The notes: generated by a model not told the origin, from the sequence alone. A stretch of 7,036 bases of DNA from Alphaproteobacteria bacterium TMED93 (GCA_002171495.2 NHEU02000055.1:1-7036); one strand, 5' to 3'; positions 1 to 5,858 are shown, counted from the stretch's first letter. Numbers and translations: made by a program.

Positions 1-20
1 TTAAAAATAAAAAGTTTAAT

Positions 21-797
21 TTAAGGTAATACTTTTAATAGTAGACGACCTTTTTTAATGTATAAAGTGTCCATATCAGATGTGGGAGGTATTTTAAGTA
101 GCTTTTCTACTATTATTTTTGCTTCATTTAAATAAGCACCTTCATTTAGCAATGAATAACCATATGATAATTCATATAAAATACCGATCTCATTTGAGTT
201 TTTGTGCTTTTTAACAATTTCAAAATGTTCTATTGCACTATTCACCTTTGCTCCATAAACTGCTTTAGCCACTCCCTTTCCTGCTTGATTAACTATTTCA
301 GCATGCCAGATTCCTTTGGATAAGTTGGCTAAAATATTATTAGGATTTATTTCTAATGCCTTATTTAAATATCTTTTTACTCTATCTGCAATACCTTTAG
401 TGATAGCAGACATTATTCCAATTTTTTGACCATATCTTCCTAATGAATGAGCTGCTTCAACATACGCTTCATCATTTTTAGGAGCTATTTCAATAGCTTG
501 CTTAGCAATATCATAAGATTTTAGAAAATGTTCTTCTGCAGTTTTCTCTTCGAGATAGAAATGAGTATAAATAGATAAAATTCTAGATTCAAGAATTCTA
601 GCTTCTGCAGTTTTGTACTTTGAAGTTTCTTCTAAAGCATTCTCATACTTGCCTTCTAGAAATAAATTTCTAGCTTTATCCAAGCTAGTATCAGAGAATG
701 TTGGAAACGTATATATATATATAAAGATTAAAACTGTTAAAGCTTTAATAGCCCTAATATTAAAACTACTATTTATTAATTTAGAAAATATTGCCAT
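21..797 (-). CDS. Exported TPR-repeat protein, function unknown
   Basis: This 258-residue protein has an N-terminal hydrophobic stretch (about residues 18-33) preceded by Lys and Arg, followed by P-T-F-S-D-T. That looks like a signal peptide or membrane anchor, so the rest probably lies in the periplasm. The remainder is helical with TPR-like units: about 37-60 (L-x-x-A-x-x-L-F-x-x-G-K-Y-x-x-A), 88-117 (ending A-P-K-N-D-E-A-Y) and 138-165 (A-L-E-I-N-P-N-N). The segment G-I-W-H-A-E-I-V followed by A-V-Y-G-A-K (162-184) resembles a conserved core I associate with exported proteobacterial TPR proteins, an impression from memory. There is no catalytic motif; TPR proteins normally act as binding scaffolds. 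The ATG has no visible Shine-Dalgarno sequence but lies inside the end of the upstream 57-residue ORF, 22 bases of overlap, which suggests translational coupling. It is the last of three genes. Coding confidence is high; specific function is unknown. Confidence 0.85.
   Translation of the reverse strand: MAIFSKLINSSFNIRAIKALTVLIFIYIYTFPTFSDTSLDKARNLFLEGKYENALEETSKYKTAEARILESRILSIYTHFYLEEKTAEEHFLKSYDIAKQAIEIAPKNDEAYVEAAHSLGRYGQKIGIMSAITKGIADRVKRYLNKALEINPNNILANLSKGIWHAEIVNQAGKGVAKAVYGAKVNSAIEHFEIVKKHKNSNEIGILYELSYGYSLLNEGAYLNEAKIIVEKLLKIPPTSDMDTLYIKKGRLLLKVLP
710..723. repeat. (TA)7 dinucleotide tract inside the signal-peptide codons
   Basis: Seven uninterrupted TA units lie in the coding sequence of the exported TPR protein, where they encode the Ile-Tyr-Ile-Tyr part of its hydrophobic N-terminal segment. 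A slip of one unit would shift the frame. The AT-rich background makes such a tract easy to get by chance. Confidence 0.8.
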
Positions 798-949
798 AAT
801 ATATTGGGTACAATAATATCTGGCAGAAGAAAAATCAACAATAGTATTACAAGAACATAAACTGAAAGATAAGTTTTATTTACTCTGTATATGTAAATAA
901 ATAAGCCGAATAATATTAAATTTATTAAAATACTAAAAGTATTTTCCAT
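776..949 (-). CDS. Small two-helix membrane protein, unknown
   Basis: A 57-codon ORF begins with ATG at 949-947 (M-E-N-T-F-S-I-L) and ends with TAA at 778-776. The product has two hydrophobic segments, about residues 6-21 and 28-43. They are joined by a short basic turn (Y-R-V-N-K) and followed by L-P-D-I-I-V-P-N-I-L-W-Q-Y-F-L-N, so it is predicted to be a small inner-membrane protein. Its start is 3 bases after the stop of the upstream 50-residue ORF. Its last 22 bases overlap the start of the downstream TPR gene. This tight ordering, more than any recognisable family, argues that it is translated. There is no good Shine-Dalgarno sequence, so translation probably depends on coupling. I do not recognise a family. 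AT-rich DNA tends to give hydrophobic ORFs, which lowers confidence. Confidence 0.6.
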   Translation of the reverse strand: MENTFSILINLILFGLFIYIYRVNKTYLSVYVLVILLLIFLLPDIIVPNILWQYFLN

Positions 950-952
950 TAA

Positions 953-1105
953 TTATAATGAGTTTATTAATAAAAATTCTTTTTTTGCAATAGAGTGATT
1001 TGGTTGTAGTTTTAACAATTTTTTATACAGTGTTTTAGCTTCAATAATATAGCCATGCATAAAGGCTGCTCTTGCAAGTAATAAAGTTTTTTCTATATTA
1101 AACAT
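953..1105 (-). CDS. Small TPR-like protein (50 residues)
   Basis: A 50-codon ORF (M-F-N-I-E-K-T-L-L-L...) runs from ATG at 1105-1103 to TAA at 955-953. A strong Shine-Dalgarno sequence, AAGGAGGG (1109-1116 on the complement), lies a few bases upstream and fixes the start. It is one of the two strongest ribosome-binding sequences in the window. The product reads as one helix-turn-helix TPR unit: L-L-L-A-R-A-A-F-M-H-G-Y-I-I-E-A-K-T-L-Y (8-27), then K-L-L-K-L-Q-P-N-H-S-I-A (29-40). The A-x-x-L-Y-x-x-x-L-x-x-x-P-x-x pattern is typical of TPR repeats. It is the first gene of a likely operon with the 57-residue membrane protein and the exported TPR protein, which shares its repeat type. No signal peptide is visible, so it is probably cytoplasmic. 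Its role is unknown. Confidence 0.75.
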   Translation of the reverse strand: MFNIEKTLLLARAAFMHGYIIEAKTLYKKLLKLQPNHSIAKKEFLLINSL

Positions 1106-1148
1106 ATTCCCTCCTTAATATCTATTTATAATAAGCAAAGAGTATGCC

Positions 1149-1197
1149 AAAAAAGCAATTAGAAGATTACATCTTCTCTTCTAATTACTTTTTTTTA
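1149..1197 (-). terminator. Intrinsic terminator after metY, symmetric on both strands
   Basis: A perfect 10-bp stem (AATTAGAAGA at 1157-1166, TCTTCTAATT at 1177-1186) encloses a 10-base loop. After a single C/A mismatch it is extended by A-G/C-T pairs and an A-tract/T-tract. Read on the minus strand it ends in a run of six U about 45 bases past the metY stop. The plus strand also ends in a long T-run, so it could work both ways, although no plus-strand gene precedes it. Confidence 0.8.
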
Positions 1198-1199
1198 TT

Positions 1200-2492
1200 T
1201 TATATTTTTTCAAGTGCGCTTTTTATATCTAAAATAATATCATCTTCATGTTCTATTCCTACAGAAAGCCTTATATAATCTTTGAAAACTCCTGCTTTTT
1301 CTTGGTCTTCTAAGGACAACTGAGAGTGAGTTGTTGAAGAAGGATGAATAGCTAAGCTTCTTACATCTCCTATATTTGCTACATGATAAAAAAGCTGTAA
1401 ATTATCTATAAACTTTTTACATGCTTCGCACCCATCTTTAAGATGAAATCCTACTAAATTTCCAAAAAGGTTTTTAGTAAAGTATTTTTCTCTTGCTTTA
1501 GAAGCATTTTTTAAAGTAGGATAAATGACTTTGGAGACTTTATCATGATTATCTAAAAAAGAAGCAACTTTTTGAGCATTTTTTGATTGTCTTTCAATTC
1601 TTAATGATAATGTTTCTAATCCTTGTATAAATTGAAATGCATTAAAAGGACTCATTGCATAACCTAAATCTCTAAGAAGAGTAGTTCTAGCTTTAAGTAT
1701 GTAAGCAATAGGTCCCAACGGTTTAGCAGCTTCAGACCAAACAGCACCATGATAGCTAGGATCAGGTGAATTAAGCGCTGGTTGTTGTTCTTTAAAACTT
1801 TCCCATTGAAAATTACCTCCATCTATAATAACTCCTCCTACTGCACTACCTTGTCCCCCAATAAATTTTGTAGTGGAATGAACAATTATTGAAGCACCAT
1901 GAGAGAAAGGTTTGCAGATGTATGGAGCAGCAGTATTATCAAGTATCAATGGAATTCCAATTTTCCTCCCAATAGAAGAAATTTCTTCAATAAGGAAAAT
2001 ATCTAGTTTAGGGTTGGGTAAAGTTTCTCCAAAATAGGCTCTAGTTTTTTTATCTGAAGCATTTCTAAAATTTTCTGGATTAGAAGGGTCAACGAATCTG
2101 ACTTCTATTCCCTGATCTTTTAGCGTATTAGCAAACAAATTCCATGTTCCGCCATATATATCAGTAGAACTTATAATATTGTCACCATTTCTAGCAACAT
2201 TCTGAATAGCCAGTGCAGTAGCAGCTTGTCCAGAAGATACAGCTAGTCCAGCAACGCCTCCCTCAAAAGCTGAAATTCTTTTTTCTAAAACATCACAGGT
2301 AGGGTTCATTATCCTAGTATAAATATTCCCGAGTTCTTTTAATGCAAAAAGGTTTTCTGCATGATTTGCATCATTAAACTGATAAGAAGTAGTTTGATAA
2401 ATAGGAACTGCAACAGAATTTGTACTAGCATCTGCTCTCCAACCAGCATGAATTGCTAGGGTTTCTTCATTTTTAAAATTTAAATTTGTCAT
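1200..2492 (-). CDS. metY: O-acetylhomoserine sulfhydrylase
   Basis: This PLP enzyme of the Cys/Met metabolism family makes homocysteine from O-acetyl-L-homoserine and sulfide in the cytoplasm, the direct sulfhydrylation route to methionine. At 430 residues it has the usual family length. Visible landmarks are Y-T-R-I-M-N-P-T (58-65), which contributes phosphate-binding residues from the neighbouring subunit. They also include S-S-G-Q-A-A (86-91), L-D-N-T (184-187) with the Asp facing the PLP ring nitrogen, H-S-T-T-K-F-I-G-G with the Schiff-base Lys209, and the C-terminal H-P-S-S-T-T-H (383-389). The insertion around 222-255 is typical of the sulfhydrylase rather than of cystathionine gamma-synthase. 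The ATG is set by a Shine-Dalgarno AAAAGGA at 2499-2505 with 6 bases of spacing. Expression is very likely under SAM feedback through the SAM-II riboswitch in the leader, and a terminator follows. Use of methanethiol to make methionine directly is possible. Confidence 0.95.
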   Translation of the reverse strand: MTNLNFKNEETLAIHAGWRADASTNSVAVPIYQTTSYQFNDANHAENLFALKELGNIYTRIMNPTCDVLEKRISAFEGGVAGLAVSSGQAATALAIQNVARNGDNIISSTDIYGGTWNLFANTLKDQGIEVRFVDPSNPENFRNASDKKTRAYFGETLPNPKLDIFLIEEISSIGRKIGIPLILDNTAAPYICKPFSHGASIIVHSTTKFIGGQGSAVGGVIIDGGNFQWESFKEQQPALNSPDPSYHGAVWSEAAKPLGPIAYILKARTTLLRDLGYAMSPFNAFQFIQGLETLSLRIERQSKNAQKVASFLDNHDKVSKVIYPTLKNASKAREKYFTKNLFGNLVGFHLKDGCEACKKFIDNLQLFYHVANIGDVRSLAIHPSSTTHSQLSLEDQEKAGVFKDYIRLSVGIEHEDDIILDIKSALEKI

Positions 2493-2521
2493 TTTATATC
2501 CTTTTCTACTAAGTTAAAAGT

Positions 2522-2529
2522 AGCTCCAG
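2522..2529 (-). promoter_or_regulatory. metY: Anti-pseudoknot element in metY leader
   Basis: In the metY transcript this reads CUGGAGCU. It is the exact reverse complement of AGCUCCAG at 2594-2601, which contains the whole 5' strand of the predicted SAM-II pseudoknot helix (CUC-CAG). It is therefore a direct competitor of the aptamer's own 3' strand and a candidate expression-platform element. The complementarity is seen directly; the switching role is inferred. Confidence 0.5.
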
Positions 2530-2560
2530 AAAAATAAAATATTGCTGTAGTAATTATATA

Positions 2561-2614
2561 CCTCTTTAGCAGTATTTATAAAGCGCTCGCAAGCTGGAGC
2601 TCAAATCAGCGCAC
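2561..2614 (-). ncRNA. SAM-II riboswitch aptamer
   Basis: On the minus strand the leader matches the SAM-II pattern as I recall it from the marine env87 aptamer: GCGCUGAUUU, then UUGCGAGCGC, an A/U-rich stretch with AUAAAU, and GCUAAAGAGG. P1 forms between GCGCU (2612-2608) and AGCGC. The pseudoknot can form in two blocks. CUC (2599-2597) pairs with GAG (2564-2562), and CAG (2596-2594) pairs with CUG (2572-2570). These flank the conserved CUAAA, as expected for the SAM site. SAM-II switches are known mainly in alphaproteobacteria and often control methionine genes including metY. The predicted effect is lower metY expression when S-adenosylmethionine is plentiful. A SAM-V aptamer, sometimes found in tandem in SAR11, was not recognised downstream. 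Confidence 0.92.
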
Positions 2615-2619
2615 TTTCT

Positions 2620-2647
2620 AATTTATTTATTTTTTTATAAAAGTCAA
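2620..2647 (-). promoter_or_regulatory. metY: Sigma-70-like promoter for the riboswitch-metY transcript
   Basis: On the minus strand TTGACT (2647-2642) and TAAATT (2625-2620) are 16 bases apart. The predicted start near 2613 falls right at the first bases of the SAM-II aptamer, which is the arrangement expected for a riboswitch leader. The -10 match is only moderate and the region is AT-rich; the fit with the aptamer start is the main support. Confidence 0.55.
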
Positions 2648-2664
2648 TATATTAATAACTAATA

Positions 2665-3717
2665 ATGTCCATAGCTTTTTTATATAATGATATTTTTAGA
2701 AACTCTAATTTTGGAAATAATCACCCAGTCCTTCCAAAAAGAGTTTCTAATGTTTATGATTTTACAAAGTTATTGAAGTTAAGGAAAAATATAAACTTTA
2801 TAGAAAATAAGAAAGCAAATTTAAAAACCTTACAATTATTCCATTCATTTGATTATTTAGAAATTTTATATCAAACAGAAAAAACTCAATACATATCCAA
2901 AGATAACTCAAAAAAATATAACTTAGGGACATTTAGTAATCCAATTTTTAAACAGATGTTTTCAAGACATGCTACATCAGCAGGAGCACTTGTATTGGCA
3001 ACTGATTTAATAAAAACTAAATATGATTATGTTTTTAGTCCAGGCTCTGGTGCTCATCATGCAAAACAAAATATGGCAGATGGGTTTTGTTATTTAAATG
3101 ATATTGCTGTTGCTATATTAGTTTTACAATCTAAAGGTTATAAAAAAATTCTTTATTTTGATATGGATGCACATTATGGAGATGGTATTATAGATTATTT
3201 TAAAAATAACCAAGAAGTTTGTACTATTTCCATTCATCAAGAAAATTTATGGCCGAGGACAGGAGATTATCTTTATGATGAAGTAAATAATACATACAAT
3301 TTTCCTGTATCTGAAGGTTTTAACGATTATAACTTTAAAAAAATTATCGACGAACTAATTTTTAAAATTATAAAAAAATTTAATCCAGAAGTAGTGCTTA
3401 TGCAAATGGGAGCAGACTGTTTAAAATATGATAAAATGTCAAAAATGGAGTTAAGTAATAATTCCATGAGCTATTTGATAAAAATTATGAAAAACCTATC
3501 TCAAAAAATTATACTTATGGGAGGAGGGGGTTATAATCCTTGGGTTACTTTAAGAGCATGGACTTATAACTTAGCTACATTGCTTGGAGAAACAGAATCT
3601 TTAGAATTAAATAAAAAAGCTAAAAGTTTTTTACATAATATTACTTACAAAGAGCCACCTAAGTATAATTGGGTAAATTATATTAAAGATGAGCCAAATA
3701 TATTTGATTATGTTTAA
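2665..3717 (+). CDS. Zinc-dependent histone deacetylase family protein (AcuC/acetylpolyamine amidohydrolase-like)
   Basis: The 350-residue protein is a complete arginase/deacetylase-fold amidohydrolase that hydrolyses an acetyl-amide, probably on a lysine or small amine such as a polyamine, in the cytoplasm. Catalytic features are all present. They are the paired histidines H131-H132 in G-S-G-A-H-H-A, the A-D-G-F-C-Y-L-N-D block (138-146), zinc ligands D168 and H170 in D-M-D-A-H-Y-G-D-G, and third ligand D251 in M-G-A-D-C-L. The transition-state tyrosine Y290 is in G-G-G-G-Y-N. The N-terminal block H-P-x-x-P-K-R is the usual family opening. The ATG has no Shine-Dalgarno sequence. A TATATT 11 bases upstream could be a -10 box giving a leaderless or very short-leader mRNA. 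The gene overlaps by 8 bases a 27-codon hydrophobic ORF that leads into an EamA transporter, so the three probably form one transcript. The substrate cannot be told from sequence. Confidence 0.9.
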   Translation: MSIAFLYNDIFRNSNFGNNHPVLPKRVSNVYDFTKLLKLRKNINFIENKKANLKTLQLFHSFDYLEILYQTEKTQYISKDNSKKYNLGTFSNPIFKQMFSRHATSAGALVLATDLIKTKYDYVFSPGSGAHHAKQNMADGFCYLNDIAVAILVLQSKGYKKILYFDMDAHYGDGIIDYFKNNQEVCTISIHQENLWPRTGDYLYDEVNNTYNFPVSEGFNDYNFKKIIDELIFKIIKKFNPEVVLMQMGADCLKYDKMSKMELSNNSMSYLIKIMKNLSQKIILMGGGGYNPWVTLRAWTYNLATLLGETESLELNKKAKSFLHNITYKEPPKYNWVNYIKDEPNIFDYV

Positions 3718-3793
3718 AGGTTGTTTTCTATATTTAATATACCCTATTTTCATTATATTAATTTTGATATTTGTAATAATTTTGTTTTTTTAA
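3710..3793 (+). CDS. Candidate 27-residue single-helix membrane peptide
   Basis: An ORF of 27 codons starts at an ATG inside the end of the deacetylase gene, an 8-base overlap in another frame. It stops with TAA one base before the ATG of the EamA transporter. The product begins M-F-K-G-C-F-L-Y and is then almost entirely Ile, Leu, Phe and Val, so it would be a single transmembrane helix. The fit between both neighbours is what suggests translation: ribosomes finishing the deacetylase could restart here and hand over to the transporter. There is no Shine-Dalgarno sequence. T-rich DNA encodes hydrophobic residues by default, so it may only be a translated spacer or a chance ORF. I recognise no family. 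Confidence 0.45.
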   Translation: MFKGCFLYLIYPIFIILILIFVIILFF

Positions 3794-3794
3794 A

Positions 3795-4664
3795 ATGACA
3801 TCTTTTTTTATTTTACTAATATCTGGGTTTTTATGGGGGTTTTTTGACCTTATCAGGAAGCTCTGTCTGAATTTCATGACTACTACTCAGATAGTTTACA
3901 TTATTTTAATATCTCAGCTAATAATATTTCTTTTTAGTCTTTACTATTCTAGTTTAGCTGTTACTGGTTTTTATTATTTTGTTCTTTTATTTATCATTTC
4001 ATTTCTAAATATAATTTCATTATATCTTTTTTTGAATGCATTGAAGAATGAAGAAATAAGTTTATGTATTCCCTTATTAAGTTATTCACCTTTATTTTCA
4101 CTTCTATTTTCTAAAATAATATTAGACGAAAATTTAACACTGCATCAGTACTTTGGAATATTTATAATTTTTTTTGGTTCATTTGTACTTTTTAGTAAAT
4201 CTTTAAAAATTAAAGATTTATTAGTTAGTCCCTTTAGTTTAATTAAAAATAAAGGAGCTCAAAAGCTTATTTTAGTTACTTTTATTTGGAGTTTAATTCC
4301 TGTTTTAGATAAAAAAAGCTTATTATATACTGATGTATTCTTTCATGGATTCTTGCAATCTTTATTAGGAATTTTAATGTTATTATTATTCATCAAAATT
4401 CCAGCCTATCAAAAACTTATAGTTTACAATAAGGGAAAAAAGTTTTATTTACTTTTGCTTTTAATTACAACTAGTTTTTTTGCAACCATAGTTCAATTTG
4501 AAGCTTTAAAAGTTAATTTAGTTCCTATTTTAGAAGTTTTCAAAAGATCAGTAGGTATTTTGCTAGCCTTATTCTTTGGATATATTTTTTTTAAAGAACA
4601 AATAAATATGAAAAAAATTTTTAGTGTTCTTATAATTTTAGTTGGTTTATCTTTTATTCTGTAG
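3795..4664 (+). CDS. EamA/DMT-family transporter
   Basis: This 289-residue integral membrane protein of the drug/metabolite transporter superfamily has about ten hydrophobic helices arranged as two EamA repeats, roughly residues 1-134 and 157-289. Each half ends in the characteristic pattern. In the first, S-Y-S-P-L-F-S-L-L-F-S-K-I-I-L-D-E precedes a G-x-x-x-I-x-x-G-x-x-x-L helix. In the second, F-K-R-S-V-G-I-L-L-A-L-F-F-G-Y precedes the closing helix L-I-I-L-V-G-L. The length is normal for the family. Members usually move small metabolites, often outward; the cargo here is unknown. It follows the deacetylase and the 27-codon ORF with almost no gap and no Shine-Dalgarno sequence, so translation is probably coupled. 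Co-transcription suggests it handles a substrate or product of the deacetylase, which is inference only. No clear terminator follows. Confidence 0.9.
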   Translation: MTSFFILLISGFLWGFFDLIRKLCLNFMTTTQIVYIILISQLIIFLFSLYYSSLAVTGFYYFVLLFIISFLNIISLYLFLNALKNEEISLCIPLLSYSPLFSLLFSKIILDENLTLHQYFGIFIIFFGSFVLFSKSLKIKDLLVSPFSLIKNKGAQKLILVTFIWSLIPVLDKKSLLYTDVFFHGFLQSLLGILMLLLFIKIPAYQKLIVYNKGKKFYLLLLLITTSFFATIVQFEALKVNLVPILEVFKRSVGILLALFFGYIFFKEQINMKKIFSVLIILVGLSFIL

Positions 4665-4800
4665 TTTATAAAATTTATAAATTTAATACCAAAATCATAC
4701 AAATTTAGATTATTAATATCTAAAAGCTAAAACACTTATAATTATTAATGCACCTAAGATAATGTTTTAGATTGATATAGTTTTTTGATAAGGTTTAAGT
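4665..4800. other. Short intergenic stretch with two AT-rich inverted repeats
   Basis: Two perfect inverted repeats are visible: TTTAGAT/ATCTAAA (4704-4710 and 4718-4724, 7-base loop) and CTAAAACA/TGTTTTAG (4727-4734 and 4763-4770, 28-base loop). Neither is followed by a convincing U-tract on the plus strand. They may be weak transcript ends for the transporter operon or chance in AT-rich DNA. No convincing gene was found here. Confidence 0.3.
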
Positions 4801-5193
4801 ATGAGATTTTTAAAATTTTTATTTATACCAATTTTTTGTCTTGTTTTTATTTTTTTAATTAAATACTCAGTAGAGCAACGAGAATATAATAATCAAGTTA
4901 TCAAGGTTGATATTACATTAAAAAATAATTGCGAACTCATAGATACAGCATTTATGGTATCAACTTACCCCGAGGAAAAATATGCATTTTTTGAAAATAA
5001 AAAAACTACAATGTATTTAAAAAGGTCAAGTAAGGTACAGTTGCAGGCTAATAAAAAATATGAAGGATTTCATTATAGCAGTATTCCAGTAAAGGTAAAA
5101 AAAAAATTAGTATTGGAGGCTAATTGTACAGAGGAAGGTAGATTAGAAGAAATTTTTGATTCTTTGAACAAGCAGTTTAAAGAAAAAGAATAA
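4801..5193 (+). CDS. Membrane-anchored hypothetical protein (130 residues)
   Basis: The protein begins with one strong hydrophobic helix (about residues 4-21, M-R-F-L-K-F-L-F-I-P then C-L-V-F-I-F-L-I), followed by a polar domain of about 105 residues. The positive N-terminus predicts that the polar part faces the periplasm. The tail looks beta-rich at first (V-I-K-V-D-I-T-L-K-N-N-C-E-L, and Lys-rich strands around 88-106) and ends in a charged helix (E-E-I-F-D-S-L-N-K-Q-F-K-E-K-E). Two cysteines, C44 and C109, lie in the soluble part and could form a disulphide. The ATG follows a weak AAGG about 7 bases upstream. I recognise no family and no catalytic motif. It stands alone on the plus strand, with its stop 2 bases from the stop of a converging small gene. 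Confidence 0.75.
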   Translation: MRFLKFLFIPIFCLVFIFLIKYSVEQREYNNQVIKVDITLKNNCELIDTAFMVSTYPEEKYAFFENKKTTMYLKRSSKVQLQANKKYEGFHYSSIPVKVKKKLVLEANCTEEGRLEEIFDSLNKQFKEKE

Positions 5194-5195
5194 AG

Positions 5196-5369
5196 TCACA
5201 TTCTTTTTGTAATCTTTATATAAAATTTATTATCTTTATACTTTATATGATGATGGGCAATATCTTTTTCTAATATTTGGTCCAAATGCATAATATCCTT
5301 TTTAAGGGGACCATATTCTAAGGCTCTCATTATCACATACCAAACTTTATATAAGTCAGAATTATCCAT
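5196..5369 (-). CDS. Small hypothetical protein (57 residues)
   Basis: A 57-codon ORF starts with ATG at 5369-5367 (M-D-N-S-D-L-Y-K-V-W-Y) and ends with TGA at 5198-5196. Unlike most chance ORFs in this DNA it has a balanced soluble composition: two Trp/Tyr-rich turns of helix, R-A-L-E-Y-G-P-L-K-K-D (15-25), a three-histidine run (39-41) and a strand-like end K-F-Y-I-K-I-T-K-R-M. It is small, basic and probably cytoplasmic. There is no strong Shine-Dalgarno sequence; the start context TTTAAGT-ATG is like that of the converging 4801 gene. It lies 60 bases beyond the psiE stop on the same strand and could be co-transcribed if the weak hairpin between them is not a terminator. No family recognised. 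Confidence 0.6.
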   Translation of the reverse strand: MDNSDLYKVWYVIMRALEYGPLKKDIMHLDQILEKDIAHHHIKYKDNKFYIKITKRM

Positions 5370-5395
5370 ACTTAAAACGATATAGAATATCTTAT

Positions 5396-5438
5396 AAAAA
5401 ACAAGAACAAAATAAGAACAAATACGTTGTTATTTCTT
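5396..5438 (-). terminator. Weak terminator-like hairpin at the end of psiE
   Basis: On the minus strand AAGAA plus CAA (5438-5434 and 5429-5427, with the stop codon bulged out) can pair with TTG-TTCTT (5421-5414). A T-rich stretch ending in six T (5401-5396) follows. TTTGTTCTT is present twice, so two alternative pairings exist. The stem is short and AT-rich, so it may be only a partial terminator before the 57-residue gene. Confidence 0.35.
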
Positions 5439-5858
5439 ATCTGAAGGATAATTAAATGAGGAATATCTTAGTACTATAATACTTATTGATAGTAATACTA
5501 TTCCTCCACATATGATTAAAATATCATAATGAAAATTACTATTAGGTGTGGCGTTATGCCAGTTATTTAGATACTCTAATAACATTCTAGTTAATGCAGT
5601 TATAGCAACATAAATTAAAAACCTTACTGGCATATGATTAGTTTTAAAGTATATTCCAACAACCGCTCCTAGCTCTAAATAAATAAAAAGTAAAAGAATA
5701 TCTTCTATACTTGCGGAAGTTTTTTTTGCCATTTCTAAGAAAGCAAAAAATGCTGACCACACTATCGCGGATCCTATCGCAAATAGTGCTAAATAATGAA
5801 AAACGCGTACGAGAAAATTACCTACGTTATTAGCCTTAGTTTCTAATTTATTTTTCAC
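5430..5858 (-). CDS. psiE: PsiE-family inner-membrane protein
   Basis: The 142-residue protein matches the PsiE family (phosphate-starvation-inducible E; E. coli PsiE is about 136 residues). Four hydrophobic segments are visible at roughly 22-43, 52-72, 78-95 and 111-132. The family core is clear: L-L-L-F-I-Y-L-E-L-G-A-V-V-G-I-Y-F-K-T (55-73), then P-V-R-F-L-I-Y-V-A-I-T-A-L-T-R (77-91). The biochemical role of PsiE is not established; the name comes from induction under phosphate limitation in E. coli. The start is GTG (5858-5856). An ATG overlapping it by two bases is followed at once by a stop, and no earlier in-frame start precedes an upstream stop. No Shine-Dalgarno sequence is seen. The gene is divergent from the acyl-responsive regulator at 6057, with a structured intergenic region between them. 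No phosphate (Pho) box was recognised. Confidence 0.88.
   Translation of the reverse strand: MKNKLETKANNVGNFLVRVFHYLALFAIGSAIVWSAFFAFLEMAKKTSASIEDILLLFIYLELGAVVGIYFKTNHMPVRFLIYVAITALTRMLLEYLNNWHNATPNSNFHYDILIICGGIVLLSISIIVLRYSSFNYPSDKK

Noticed and set aside
613..816. 67-codon plus-strand ORF
   Set aside because: It lies opposite the exported TPR gene and the small membrane ORF, has no ribosome-binding site and no recognisable domain; it is a shadow of the minus-strand coding sequence.
2493..2560. Second SAM aptamer (SAM-V) between SAM-II and metY, as in some SAR11 leaders
   Set aside because: I could not see the conserved SAM-V core near the Shine-Dalgarno sequence. Only short alternative stems (CUUUU/AAAAG and CUAC/GUAG) are present.
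4493..4702. 69-codon minus-strand ORF
   Set aside because: It is mostly antisense to the end of the EamA gene, begins at a non-ATG codon and has no upstream signal.
4713..4766. Minus-strand open stretch encoding a helix-like peptide ending L-A-F-R-Y before a TAA
   Set aside because: It looks like the end of a small membrane protein, but only 17 codons are open, an in-frame stop precedes them and there is no ATG, GTG or TTG start. A decayed small gene is possible but not supportable.
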